Shown here in pieces: positions 35,633 to 44,336 of a stretch of DNA of 64,000 bases. The stretch is from Fimbriimonas sp035550555. Lineage in GTDB: Bacteria; Armatimonadota; Fimbriimonadia; Fimbriimonadales; Fimbriimonadaceae. Location: positions 1 to 64,000 of the forward strand of contig DASZPA010000135.1 of assembly GCA_035550555.1 (NCBI GenBank), read 5' to 3'. How positions within the stretch are numbered: the first letter of the stretch is position 1; each line of letters starts with the position of its first letter. A program made the position numbers and the translations under genes. The notes under the pieces were generated by a model, which made no database searches, was not told where the DNA came from, and worked only from the letters and a program-made list of their open reading frames with translations.

Positions 35633-36555
35633 GAGACCGAGACATGCCGGTCGATGATCGACGCCGAGCGTCCTAAAACCCCATCCGTTGCCGACGGCGG
35701 TTTCTTCAGGAACTCCGACTCGACACCCTCGACCTTCAAGAAGCCGTCGGAGGTCAACTCCATGAAGGCGAACAGCGGCTTCGAATACGGATACATGCCG
35801 CCGCCCCAGAAATAGCTGGCCGAGTTGACGCAGTAGTAGGGGATTCCGTCCACATGCTCCAACCGGTCGACGTGAAGATGGCCGAACATCGAAAGAGCGA
35901 CGGTGCCGCGAGGATTGAGCGCCTTGGCCTCCGAGACGATGTCGAGGATCTGTAGCTGCTCCGGCGGGATTTGCTGTCCTGGCTCCGCGAATCCGAGCGG
36001 CTGGTGGCTGATGAGGATGACCGGCTTCGCGGAGTTCAGCAGCTCGTTTTCCAGCCAGCGAAGCTGCTCCGGATCGGCCCAGTTGCAAGTGATTCCGTCT
36101 TGAAAATAGTTGCCGTGCGAGTAGGGCAGGATTTGGCCGTCCTTTTTGAAGTGGTTCAGGTCAAGCACGACGAACTTGTAGTCCCCAAAAATAGTGCTGC
36201 CGTACCGCTTCTTCATGCCCCAAAGCCGCACCGGCGTGTCTTTGTCGCACTTGTCCATATCGTGATTGCCCAGCACGTGGATCTTCGGATAGGGCAGGTC
36301 GAGAAACATCTTCGTGCACTCGGCCGAGTCGGGCATCGAGTAGTTGAAGTCGCCCATCTGCATCACGAATCGCAGATCGGACCTTCTCCGAACCTCCTCG
36401 CAAAACGCCTGAAGCCGCGAGAGAGCATCGGGAGCGAGGCCGTGGTGAAGGTCGGTGATCACCGCGAACTTGAGAGGCCGCCGCTTCGCAGGCTCCAAGG
36501 AGAGTGGCAAAAGCATGGTCGCCGCGCCGCCAACGAGAAAGTCGCGCCGTGTCAT
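35629..36555 (-). CDS. Secreted metallophosphoesterase (Tat signal)
   Basis: Calcineurin-like phosphoesterase of 308 aa. The N terminus TRRDFLVGGAATMLLPLSL is a twin-arginine-type signal. The metal-binding motifs follow in order: ITDLHHG (DxH), QMGDFN (GD), LGNHDMD (GNHD), LISHQP (His) and FGHLHVD (GHxH). It is the first gene of the operon that continues with the giant glycosidase-like protein and the ABC importer. Substrate unknown; a phosphorylated sugar or nucleotide is possible. Confidence 0.92.
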   Translation of the reverse strand: MTRRDFLVGGAATMLLPLSLEPAKRRPLKFAVITDLHHGLAPDALSRLQAFCEEVRRRSDLRFVMQMGDFNYSMPDSAECTKMFLDLPYPKIHVLGNHDMDKCDKDTPVRLWGMKKRYGSTIFGDYKFVVLDLNHFKKDGQILPYSHGNYFQDGITCNWADPEQLRWLENELLNSAKPVILISHQPLGFAEPGQQIPPEQLQILDIVSEAKALNPRGTVALSMFGHLHVDRLEHVDGIPYYCVNSASYFWGGGMYPYSKPLFAFMELTSDGFLKVEGVESEFLKKPPSATDGVLGRSASIIDRHVSVS

Positions 36556-36635
36556 GACAGCATTATAGGGATCGGAAGATTTGAGGTGCGCGATTTCTTC
36601 CAGGGCTGGTACGTCGCGGCGATATCCTTATTTCG

Positions 36636-37283
36636 ATGGGTGCACCAGGCAAGAAACATCGAGGCCGCAAAGCTCGGCCGGATAGCCCGAACCCTCCATC
36701 GACCGATTTCGAGGAGTTCGACCAATACCTGTTTCTGGTCAGCCGGAACGTTGACGAAGAGCTCGACGAGTTCCTTTGCCAGAAGGGTGACGTGCAAGTG
36801 GCTAGGTGGCTTGTCGAGATCCTATCGAACTGGAAGCATTGGGCGGCGCCCCTTTCCCACAAGGATCAGAACACGGTGCTCTGGCGCATTGGGTGTAACC
36901 CCCTGTTCTTGGGCTGGAATCTCGAACCTCGATCGAAACTCGACTACGAAGACCAGATTGCGATTGTCCAAGCCGCTAAGGAGGTAACGCTATCCATTCC
37001 GCTGCTATTCGCTCCCGACGAGCCCATGGAAAACGCCTATTACATGTGGTGGGACCTCTTGGCGTCCGATGTCGTCGACCGTGCGATTGGATCCGCGATC
37101 CTTGAGACGCTCTCCGACCTGAGCCTGCATCCCGACGTGCGGGTGCAAATCAGCGCGATACACGGCTTGGGACACCTGCAACATCCTGGCCGACCAAGCG
37201 CCGTCGATCGTTACCTTCAGTTCCATCCCGAACTCGCTCGGGATACATGGATCCTGCAATGTCGAAGCGGCACCGTCATGTAG
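36636..37283 (+). CDS. Hypothetical protein, HEAT-like C terminus
   Basis: A 215-aa soluble protein that I do not recognise. The N terminus is basic (GKKHRGRKARPDSP), the middle is acidic and aromatic (FDQYLFLVSRNVDEELDEF; ENAYYMWWDLL). The C-terminal part (ETLSDLSLHPDVRVQISAIHGLGHLQH) looks like one HEAT-type helical repeat. Such proteins often appear as immunity- or scaffold-like proteins, but there is no toxin next to it. It is divergent from the phosphoesterase. Call rests on length, protein-like composition and lack of a competing frame. Confidence 0.65.
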   Translation: MGAPGKKHRGRKARPDSPNPPSTDFEEFDQYLFLVSRNVDEELDEFLCQKGDVQVARWLVEILSNWKHWAAPLSHKDQNTVLWRIGCNPLFLGWNLEPRSKLDYEDQIAIVQAAKEVTLSIPLLFAPDEPMENAYYMWWDLLASDVVDRAIGSAILETLSDLSLHPDVRVQISAIHGLGHLQHPGRPSAVDRYLQFHPELARDTWILQCRSGTVM

Positions 37284-37428
37284 CCGGTCGCCCAACCTTC
37301 TGACCGTCAGGGGACAAGCCTCATGACACCGGGCAAGGGCCAATATAGGGGGTTGGCGATGCGGGTGTTTGCGCATCGATCCCACACAAGTAGCATCTCG
37401 CCACGATATTTGTGCGTTTCTTAATAGA

Positions 37429-38718
37429 GTGAAGCGTTTCCGGCCGACGGCATTTCTGGGTTTCGCCATTTCGCCGTTGGTCTTCGGCGGACTCGTTCAA
37501 GACCAAGATAGCGCGATTCAGAACGAGTATCTTTCCGCGAAACCCACTGACGCCGTTTCGAAGCTGGTAGAGCAGGTCCGAGGCGGCGCCGTCAAGCTGT
37601 CGTACGAGCCGAAGCAAGGCTATCTGAGGTCGGTTCTGAAGGAGCTCGGCATCTCGCCTACCTCCCAAATTCTCGTCTTTTCCAAGACCAGCCTCCAGAC
37701 CGCGTTCATCTCGCCTCTCACCCCGCGAGCCATCTACTTCAACGACCATGCCTATGTCGGCTGGATACCCGGCGCGCCGAACATCGAGATCGCCTCGGTC
37801 GACCCGCAAGTGGGGCCGATCTTTTACACGCTCCACAACGTGGCCTCTACGAAGCCGGCGCTCCAGCACCAAACCCTGGAGTGTCTCCAATGCCACGACT
37901 CCCCCATGACCAAGCAGATCCCCGGTGTGATGGCGAGGTCGGTGTACGCGGGAGCGGATGGTCAGCTTCGCTTAGCCGGCGGCTCTTACCTGACGACCGC
38001 CAAGAGCCCGATGAGCGAGCGGTGGGGCGGCTGGTATGTGACCGGCGCCCATGGCGAACAGCGACACATGGGGAACGAGGTGGCAAGAGGCAGCGACGAG
38101 AACCCGACGATCGACGAGGAACGTGGGGCCAACGTGACCGACCTCAAGAGCTACTTCGACGTCGATTCCTACCTATCTCCCCATTCGGATATCGTGGCGC
38201 TGATGGTCGCTGAGCAGCAGATGGAGATCCAAAACCTGATCACCAAGGCCGGCTTTGTCACGCGAAGTGCGACCAAAGATAGCGTCAACCTGCTCAAGTA
38301 CGGCTTCACCGCGGATCATGTGAAAGAAGAAACCGACGAGCGCATTCGCCATGCCTGTGAGCCGCTGGTCGAGGCGCTGCTTTGCTCTGGCGAGCCACCC
38401 TTGACAGACCCGGTGAAAGGCACCAGCGGCTTCACCGCCTATTTCTCCAAGAGCTCTCGCCCTGATGAGAACGGTCGACGCCTGAGCGAGCTCGATCTTA
38501 AAACGAGGCTGCTCCGATATCCGTGCAGTCCGATGATCTACTCCGAAGCGTTCGACGGCCTGCCGCCCGAAGCGAAGGAAGCGGTCTTTAAGCGACTCGA
38601 CGACGTCTTGAGCGGCAAAGACCAGTCACAGCCGTTCGCAAGCCTAACTGTTGATGACCGAAAAGCAATTCTGGAAATCCTGCGCGACACCTTGCCGGAG
38701 TTCCCCAAAACCGAGTAA
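37429..38718 (+). CDS. Secreted haem-c protein with one CxxCH
   Basis: A 429-aa exported protein. A hydrophobic start (TAFLGFAISPLVFGGLVQ) serves as signal peptide, which supports GTG 37429 rather than a TTG at 37369. The single haem-binding motif CLQCHDS lies near residue 146. Sequences around it (HQTLECLQCH, GGSYLTTAKSPMSERWGGWYVTG) resemble large uncharacterised cytochrome-like proteins in Planctomycetes-type genomes. It probably acts in periplasmic electron transfer or an oxidase. Another single-haem protein with unrelated sequence is encoded at 55696. Confidence 0.8.
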   Translation: MKRFRPTAFLGFAISPLVFGGLVQDQDSAIQNEYLSAKPTDAVSKLVEQVRGGAVKLSYEPKQGYLRSVLKELGISPTSQILVFSKTSLQTAFISPLTPRAIYFNDHAYVGWIPGAPNIEIASVDPQVGPIFYTLHNVASTKPALQHQTLECLQCHDSPMTKQIPGVMARSVYAGADGQLRLAGGSYLTTAKSPMSERWGGWYVTGAHGEQRHMGNEVARGSDENPTIDEERGANVTDLKSYFDVDSYLSPHSDIVALMVAEQQMEIQNLITKAGFVTRSATKDSVNLLKYGFTADHVKEETDERIRHACEPLVEALLCSGEPPLTDPVKGTSGFTAYFSKSSRPDENGRRLSELDLKTRLLRYPCSPMIYSEAFDGLPPEAKEAVFKRLDDVLSGKDQSQPFASLTVDDRKAILEILRDTLPEFPKTE

Positions 38719-39139
38719 AAGGCAGTTCCATTGCGCGGCTCAGTCGTGTACGCAATTAAACGTCTCTCATCGGCAATCTCGCTTAGGAGGCCCGCGAACT
38801 CAGCGCCAAGAGCGCGACGGATTCCAGCCCCCACCGCAGGCGTGGGATCGCGCCATCGACACATTCCCAGGGCCGAAGGCCCGATCAATAGTCTCTTGAA
38901 GCAAGTGATGGTGTGAACACGACGTCCCACTTCATTGTCTCGACACTTCGATCTGGCAAGATGCCCGCATCACTCGCTTGAAAGCTGCGTCAACGCCAAA
39001 ACCGTGAGATCCCCGTGCAGCCGAAAGCCTCCAACTAAACCTAGTAGTAATTCGGGGAAACCTTTGCACCATTCTGGCAGTCTCACTAGCCTAATCTGGC
39101 AAATACGCCAGCTGCCTCACGTTAGCGAAAGAAGAGACC
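38719..39139. other. Non-coding gap with a possible interspersed repeat
   Basis: 421 bases without a supported gene. The stretch 38780-38885 contains two short hairpins, CCCAC..GTGGG around 38830-38846 and GGGCC-GAA-GGCCC at 38870-38882, next to the phrase GCGCCAAGAGCGCGACGG. Such clusters are typical of repeated intergenic sequences, but only a genome search can show copies. The rest should contain the promoter of the small membrane protein gene. Confidence 0.4.
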
Positions 39140-39334
39140 ATGAGCATTTCGACCCTCCTAATCATCTTTCTCCTGATCGCAGCCGCTGGCGTGAGCGTTC
39201 ACGGCGCGATGGGCACGGTGATCGTCGTTCTTGCGGCTGCATGGTTCATCGGCGGTCTCGGATATCACGGTTCCAAGTTGGGCTATTACGGCGTTGGGGG
39301 CAGGCCCTGGTTTCGCGCTTGGTGGATTAAATAG
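39140..39334 (+). CDS. Small two-helix membrane protein
   Basis: A 64-aa hydrophobic protein with two predicted transmembrane helices (about residues 3-19 and 24-42) and a Gly/Tyr/Trp-rich tail (GYHGSKLGYYGVGGRPWF). A GAAGAGA ribosome site lies upstream. No family recognised. It stands alone between the haem protein and a convergent operon. Confidence 0.6.
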   Translation: MSISTLLIIFLLIAAAGVSVHGAMGTVIVVLAAAWFIGGLGYHGSKLGYYGVGGRPWFRAWWIK

Positions 39335-39356
39335 GGCGACGTGCAACGGCCAATCG

Positions 39357-39695
39357 CTACATGTGCTGCCGGTGAGGTCCGTCGGCATGCAGCCACAGAT
39401 TCACGAACGGGTCGTCCTCGCTGCTGATGAGGTGGTGGTCTTCTCCGGGTTCGACGACAAAGACATCCCCGGCGCGTGCCGGCTCCCTGATTCCGTCGAC
39501 TTCGATCCATCCTGATCCTTGGAGCAAGCAGAAGATCTCCTGGTCTACTTCGAGATGCGGGCGCTCATCGTCGTGCGAGATGTGGCTCGGCCGATGAAAC
39601 GACACGCCTGCCTTATAGAGGCGCGAACCGTCGACGATCTTGGCGAAGATGTGGGGACCGTCGAACTCCAAATCGGAAAGCCGGTAGCGCCTCAA
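39357..39695 (-). CDS. Cupin-domain protein
   Basis: Single cupin of 112 aa with HDDERPHLEVDQEIFCLLQGSG as motif 1 and PGEDHHL as motif 2, and a tail ending WLHADGPHRQH. TTG 39695 is taken as the start: it overlaps the stop of the oxidoreductase gene (TTGA) and GGAGG lies upstream. A longer frame to 39770 is antisense to that gene. Fourth gene of the unit that begins with the Gly-Gly beta-grasp protein at 43663. Ligand unknown. Confidence 0.8.
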   Translation of the reverse strand: MRRYRLSDLEFDGPHIFAKIVDGSRLYKAGVSFHRPSHISHDDERPHLEVDQEIFCLLQGSGWIEVDGIREPARAGDVFVVEPGEDHHLISSEDDPFVNLWLHADGPHRQHM

Positions 39696-40819
39696 CGGAG
39701 AGCCTCCGCGACTTGAGAAAGCTTCGATAGACCGGGCATTCCCACCGGTAACGGCGTTTGAGAGGGCCATGCGCCCTCTTCATAGAAATCGCGCACCTGA
39801 TCGAGCAGCCCTTCTCCTCTAATATCGTGGATAGCTCCAGACGAGACGAGAGCCAGATCGCAGAGAGCGACGAATGGCTTGCTGTCGTTTAGGCTTGTGG
39901 TCGGGTGGTCAGTTTCACCCTTCAGGTATCCCAAGTAGTGAGATAGGTTGTGCCGCAGCATGGCAGCGTTGTCGGGAACGTCTGACCTGAAGCCCACTCC
40001 GTCGATCACGGCTTCGTTCCATCTCTTGAACACGATGCGAGTTCGGTCGAAGACCAGCACCTCCTCGTCGACGTAAGCCGCGCTTTGAAGATGGGTCGCC
40101 GAAATCCGAAGCTTCACGCCCCCCTCCATAGCAGCTTCCACAAAAGCCGTGTCGAAGCTTTCGATCGGCCTCGTCCGACCGAGCCATGCCGAAACCTGCC
40201 CCATCGACCCAACCGAATCAAGATCTCTCCCGCACCAGAACAGAAGGTTCTGAACGTAGTGGGCCATGGCGTTGCCGATGCAAGAGTCGACGACCCATTG
40301 ATCTCCAACGCGCAACTTGCCCGCCCAGTTGTTGCGTGTGTAGTAGGCCTCGTCCCGGGGCCAGATCCCACAAAAACGAACCTCCCGCAAAGCTCCAAAT
40401 TCGCCATTCAAGATCCGCTGTTTCAAGCCTCGGCGAAAAGGATCGCCAACGAAGTTGAATCCGACCTGGGTCTGCTTGCCTGCCTGCGAGTCGACCTCGA
40501 TCATCGACTGAAGCTCCGGCCACCAAAGGGTGGGCGGCTTCTCTAAGTAGCAAGCCACGCCGGCTTGCACCGCTATGCGATGAAAGGAAGCGTGGAGCGG
40601 AACGGGAATCGGGAGTGTCAGCAGATCGAGTTGGCCAACATGAGCATCCAAAAGGCTATTTAGATCGAAAAACCTTTCGACGCCAGATCTTGTAGTCAGC
40701 GATGGGTTCGGGTCGCAGGTCGCCACGACTTGGCAGAGACCCTCCTCTTCCAGGCGTGCCAACGCCGCATGATGGTCGGCCGCGAATCCTCCCAATCCAG
40801 CTACGGCAACACGCAGCAT
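39692..40819 (-). CDS. Gfo/Idh/MocA family oxidoreductase
   Basis: NAD(P)-dependent dehydrogenase, 375 aa. Rossmann motif RVAVAGLGGFAADHHAAL; active-site Lys in CYLEKPPTL; the substrate domain includes DSCIGNAMAHYVQNLL with a conserved His. Its ATG follows directly on the stop of the DUF4132 gene and its stop overlaps the cupin start, so all are in one unit. Likely acts on a sugar or sugar derivative; the link to the two genes upstream of it is obscure and may be only genomic proximity. Confidence 0.9.
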   Translation of the reverse strand: MLRVAVAGLGGFAADHHAALARLEEEGLCQVVATCDPNPSLTTRSGVERFFDLNSLLDAHVGQLDLLTLPIPVPLHASFHRIAVQAGVACYLEKPPTLWWPELQSMIEVDSQAGKQTQVGFNFVGDPFRRGLKQRILNGEFGALREVRFCGIWPRDEAYYTRNNWAGKLRVGDQWVVDSCIGNAMAHYVQNLLFWCGRDLDSVGSMGQVSAWLGRTRPIESFDTAFVEAAMEGGVKLRISATHLQSAAYVDEEVLVFDRTRIVFKRWNEAVIDGVGFRSDVPDNAAMLRHNLSHYLGYLKGETDHPTTSLNDSKPFVALCDLALVSSGAIHDIRGEGLLDQVRDFYEEGAWPSQTPLPVGMPGLSKLSQVAEALR

Positions 40820-43267
40820 CTACAGTTGCCTCAGGATCACCCGGTCGGTGATCTTGTCGTCGTTTGCCAACATCAAAGCTTTGCTAAGGATGATCGCAAG
40901 GACCCCATCGCCTTCGAACGGCAGGTACACGCGGTTGTTGGACCGGTCCTTGTTGCCGCCGGGCACGATGCAGAGGTACTGGTCGTTCGGCTCCATCAGA
41001 ATGTTTCCGCTTCCTAAATGGATCTTGTAGGTGCGCCGATGGCCCTTTACGATGAGGAACTTGCCTTCGATCCGAGAAACGCTTCCAAACGCCAGACGGG
41101 GAAGCAGACGCTCCAGAACCGCTTTGCGCGTCTCGGCCGTCGCCGACAGGTCCCCAAAGGACGCTTTCCCCCAGTAGCCGCCCCATCGATCCCGGTTTCC
41201 GTGGTCTCCCCATGCAGGATCGTTACCCACGCTTGAGACTCCAACGAACAGGTCGACGTCGCGAAGGACCTCCGAGAACAAGATCGCGGGCAGGGATTCC
41301 AACTCGACCGGGTGACCTGTCATGCGATCGTTAAAACGAACCTGATCGGTCGCCACGTAAATGGCGATACCCGCATCAGAGGTTCCCTCGTCGGTTGCCG
41401 ACGCCACATCGGCAACTTCGACGAAATACTCTGCTTCCAGACCCCAACTCGGGAGGTCGAGAGTTGGGTGGTTCGTATTGTCAAAGGAGGGCCCTTGCAG
41501 CGCATAACGCCAGCCGCGAGCCCTGGCCAGCGCCGCGAACTGATGCTGCTTGAGGATGTGCGCTGCAAAACGGTTGGTATAGGTGTTGGTGCGCAGCTCT
41601 GCATCGGTCAGGATGTAGATCTCTCGGTAAGCCTGCTTGAAAGGTTGGCGTATCTCACGGGCGACCAGGAAATCGCGCCAAGCTTCGATCACGGAGACGA
41701 CTGCACGGATGGGATGCCACAACTGAACGTTCGTCTCGTCTGCCAACCCTGGCACTGGTTCGCCTCGAAAGTCGATCGGCTCACCATCCGGCGCGATGCC
41801 GAGGTGCTCACCGCCCGGACTCGAAAACTCCCAGATGAGCCGGCGCGACATGTCGGCTAACAGCGGATGGTCCAGATACCGCTCACGCCAGGCAGAGTAC
41901 GGAAGACGACGAGCCGAGAGCATCAGGCCTTCGATCCGGGCACGCTGGGCAGCCAGCATGGTCTCCATCTCTTTGGCCGTTGCCTTGAGCTGCTTTAACT
42001 CAGCGGCATGCTCCTGCTTCACTTCGGCAGGTGGCGCTTTGAGCTCCTTGCCTTCCCGAAACCACCGCAACTCTGCGTCCGTCGTATTGGAGATTTCAAT
42101 ACGAACATCGACGGACCCAAGGGTCTCGGTAAGGACACCCGGAAGCTCGAGGCCGAAGGTCGGCACGACCAGTTCCTCCAGGTCCTCTATAGGCAAAGAC
42201 ATTTTCTCGGCCGCACGAGTCAGCGACGCCGTGACCAGTGCTGATAGGCTTGGACTCTTGACACGGTTTCGGGTAGCGGATATCTGCGCGACGGCATCGA
42301 AAGTTCGCATCGCTTCGAGTGCCCCTATGGCTCCGCCGAACCCCTTTTGCGATCTTGCCCCGAAGCCGGAGATCTTATGACCACTGGCAATCGCCAGCCT
42401 TCCCAACAGGGCTGCGGCTCTGGACGTTCCTATCGTCCCGGCAAACCAGGCGAAGCCACGAAGCATATCGGCGTGGAGGGCATCGACCGTTACTGCCATT
42501 TGGGAGACCTTCGCGACAGACTCTTCGAAGGTATCCAGATACTTCTCCGTTCCAAACTCAGCCAAGAGCGCCTTAGCGGTCTTCGCCCATCTGTCCGACA
42601 TTTGGTTGGAGGTCGCCGTAACCGCATGCTTCACCAACGGCAGATACACATCTCCGCGGAACGGCTCCTGCCATGGCTCCGGCATCTCGATCTTGGAGGC
42701 GTTTGCTGGGTCGAGCAGCGCCTTAAAACGCATGATCACCTTTCGGTCTGCCGCGCTGAGTCCCCACGGGTTTCTATTCTCGATATCCTTGATGAGCCCA
42801 CGGAGAATCTGCTCCGTGTCGGCAGTCATCCCCTGGTCGAGTGCCAGACTTTCGGCCATTCCGGCAAAGCGGCCGAAGTCTGTTCCGAAGTGCTTCCACG
42901 CCTCAATGACGATTGGGAGCTGCTCATGCGAGAGCGCTCCCTGCGTGGTGAGCAGCCGGCCCGCCACTCTTTTGAGCTCGTCGATCGCCATGTAGCCTTC
43001 GCCAAAGAGCATGCTGCCGGTCTTCCCGCGCGCGCGCCTCAAAAGAGCCAAGCCCATGAGACCGCGGTCACGCCCAGTGAAATCGGTGACCGCCTTGCAG
43101 AGAGCCGGATTGAGGCGTTCGGTCTCCTTTGAGACGGAACTTCGGCGCCAAGCGTCCCCCTTCAGAACTTCCAAGACCGCGTTGGCAAACTCATCCGCCA
43201 CTCTGTCGAATTCGCTGGTAGAAGCCTCCTGGGCGTCCTGCTTCCTCTTGAAAAACGGCAGCTTCAC
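40820..43267 (-). CDS. DUF4132-domain protein
   Basis: Large cytoplasmic protein of 815 aa. The N-terminal ~500 residues are mainly helical; the C-terminal part (about 555-815) has the DUF4132 pattern, e.g. LTDAELRTNTYTNRFAAHI (near 565), LKQHQFAALARARGW, and KIHLGSGNILMEPNDQYLCI near the end. Function of DUF4132 is unknown; members often occur next to WGR or MolR-like proteins. GTG 43267 lies three bases after the stop of the small Gly-Gly protein, so the two are surely co-translated and probably work together. Confidence 0.88.
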   Translation of the reverse strand: MKLPFFKRKQDAQEASTSEFDRVADEFANAVLEVLKGDAWRRSSVSKETERLNPALCKAVTDFTGRDRGLMGLALLRRARGKTGSMLFGEGYMAIDELKRVAGRLLTTQGALSHEQLPIVIEAWKHFGTDFGRFAGMAESLALDQGMTADTEQILRGLIKDIENRNPWGLSAADRKVIMRFKALLDPANASKIEMPEPWQEPFRGDVYLPLVKHAVTATSNQMSDRWAKTAKALLAEFGTEKYLDTFEESVAKVSQMAVTVDALHADMLRGFAWFAGTIGTSRAAALLGRLAIASGHKISGFGARSQKGFGGAIGALEAMRTFDAVAQISATRNRVKSPSLSALVTASLTRAAEKMSLPIEDLEELVVPTFGLELPGVLTETLGSVDVRIEISNTTDAELRWFREGKELKAPPAEVKQEHAAELKQLKATAKEMETMLAAQRARIEGLMLSARRLPYSAWRERYLDHPLLADMSRRLIWEFSSPGGEHLGIAPDGEPIDFRGEPVPGLADETNVQLWHPIRAVVSVIEAWRDFLVAREIRQPFKQAYREIYILTDAELRTNTYTNRFAAHILKQHQFAALARARGWRYALQGPSFDNTNHPTLDLPSWGLEAEYFVEVADVASATDEGTSDAGIAIYVATDQVRFNDRMTGHPVELESLPAILFSEVLRDVDLFVGVSSVGNDPAWGDHGNRDRWGGYWGKASFGDLSATAETRKAVLERLLPRLAFGSVSRIEGKFLIVKGHRRTYKIHLGSGNILMEPNDQYLCIVPGGNKDRSNNRVYLPFEGDGVLAIILSKALMLANDDKITDRVILRQL

Positions 43268-43270
43268 GAC

Positions 43271-43663
43271 CTATCCACCGACGAGCGGCACCAGCCTTAA
43301 GAAGCTAACCTCGTCGCCATCGTTGAGTTGGATCCTTTCCTCCAACTCCATGGCCTGCCTGTCTGGAAGCAATACGACGAACCGCTGCTTCTTGAACGCT
43401 TCGAGAGCTACTTCCACTTGACGGTCGGCATCGATCGGACGGAACCGCCTGACGGCAGGGCCATTGATCAAGCTCTCCATATCGGAAGGTTGAACAAGTC
43501 CATAGAATCTCGGCTGTCGTTCGTTGTTGTAGCGCCGAACCTCGGCGCGTACTCGCAACGAGATCAAATCGCGCAACGTGAGGCTTTCCGACTCGAGATC
43601 GAGAGGAGGAGCTTCGAACTTGCTTCCGCCGGTAGTTTCATCGATCAGTCGGATAGTGGTCAT
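43271..43663 (-). CDS. Beta-grasp (ubiquitin/MoaD-like) protein ending in Gly-Gly
   Basis: A 130-aa protein beginning with two predicted beta strands (TIRLIDETTGG, FEAPPLDLESESLTL), a helix (RDLISLRVRAEVRRYN) and ending with LNDGDEVSFLRLVPLVGG. The last part closely follows the ThiS/MoaD ending GDEVxFxPPVAGG, with the free C-terminal diglycine that ubiquitin-like proteins use for adenylation and sulfur transfer or conjugation. A middle segment (about 48-95) is an insertion relative to MoaD. GAGG lies five bases before the ATG. Next to DUF4132; no E1-like gene is in the window. Fold and function are inference. Confidence 0.7.
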   Translation of the reverse strand: MTTIRLIDETTGGSKFEAPPLDLESESLTLRDLISLRVRAEVRRYNNERQPRFYGLVQPSDMESLINGPAVRRFRPIDADRQVEVALEAFKKQRFVVLLPDRQAMELEERIQLNDGDEVSFLRLVPLVGG

Positions 43664-43744
43664 GCGGCCTCAAGGAAGTTTACAGTCGGTTTCTAGTTCA
43701 ATGGATAGTCTTTTGGGCATGTGAGTCTTTCAAAAGACGCGTTC

Positions 43745-43788
43745 ATGGATGACAATAAGTTCGTGATCTTGCCGCTCATCCTATTTTG
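43745..43788 (+). pseudogene. 5' fragment of small membrane protein gene split by IS element
   Basis: Codons from ATG 43745 read MDDNKFVILPLILF and stop at the left target duplication. Joining directly to base 46348 continues in frame (WVLLIVGYTEV...), so this is the start of a gene interrupted by the IS1595-type element. Confidence 0.8.
43781..43788. repeat. 8-bp target site duplication, left copy
   Basis: CTATTTTG directly before the left terminal repeat, identical to 46340-46347. Eight bases is the duplication length of the IS1595 family. Confidence 0.92.
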
Positions 43789-43811
43789 GGCAATAACATA
43801 CTTCGTGCACA
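43789..43811. repeat. Left terminal inverted repeat of the IS1595 element
   Basis: GGCAATAACATACTTCGTGC followed by ACA; it pairs with 46317-46339 at 22 of 23 positions. It ends only nine bases before the stop of the PIN gene. Confidence 0.92.
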
Positions 43812-43820
43812 CTCCCGAAT

Positions 43821-44336
43821 TCAGATTGGGAGAGGTTGCTGTGCTATGACCTGCATCGGCGTGACGATTTCAACACCGAATTCTCGCAGGATTACAGACG
43901 AAAGACCGATCATGCTGAACTCAGCCCCAGATATTCCATCGGTCGTTACAAGGCAGTCGCATTTATAGATGCTTGCCGTGGCTATATGGATGCAATCCGG
44001 CAGGTCCAAGAATTGGAATACGTTCGGCTTGTCTGGATGCCTACGTCGTGTTTTCTTGCGAATCGTTCGTGCGAGGCTCATTATCGGCCCCGATCCGTCT
44101 ATTAGTTCTCCCTTGATGCCATCCAGAACCTTGTCGATCAGATCGAAAGAATTATCTAACAATTCGGCCATCAAAACGGTGCCACTAACAGCGTACATGC
44201 GCTCGGCCTCGATTTCCGAGAACAGATTGTCTATGCTTTCCAGAACGGTATCTGAGACATCACGTTTTTGGCGTGCTATGAACAAGCACGCATCAAGATA
44301 AACCTTTTTCTGTGTTGGAGCCTTTTTGCGGCTCAA
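43821..44336 (-). CDS. PIN-domain nuclease, IS passenger
   Basis: A 171-aa protein with the PIN fold pattern of four acidic positions: Asp in KVYLDACLFIA, Glu in GTVLMAELLD, Asp in LPDCIHIATA, and Asp in CLVTTDGIS. PIN proteins are Mg-dependent RNases, often VapC-type toxins. Its TTG start overlaps the stop of the 272-aa gene (TTGA). The last gene of the element, just inside the left terminal repeat. It is longer than typical VapC (about 130) by an N-terminal basic tail and a loop with Arg/Lys (ARTIRKKTRRRHPDK). Confidence 0.75.
   Translation of the reverse strand: MSRKKAPTQKKVYLDACLFIARQKRDVSDTVLESIDNLFSEIEAERMYAVSGTVLMAELLDNSFDLIDKVLDGIKGELIDGSGPIMSLARTIRKKTRRRHPDKPNVFQFLDLPDCIHIATASIYKCDCLVTTDGISGAEFSMIGLSSVILREFGVEIVTPMQVIAQQPLPI

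Noticed and set aside
35633..36088. 152-codon N-terminal extension of the giant secreted protein
   Set aside because: It lies antisense-frame within the phosphoesterase gene and lacks any protein feature; a signal peptide and ATGA overlap mark the true start at 35632.
35971..36987. 338-codon forward frame
   Set aside because: Antisense to the phosphoesterase over most of its length, with no domain features.
39017..39110. Possible sigma-54 type promoter (TGGCA...GC) before the small membrane gene
   Set aside because: Spacing between GG and GC is 11 rather than 10 bases, so it does not fit.
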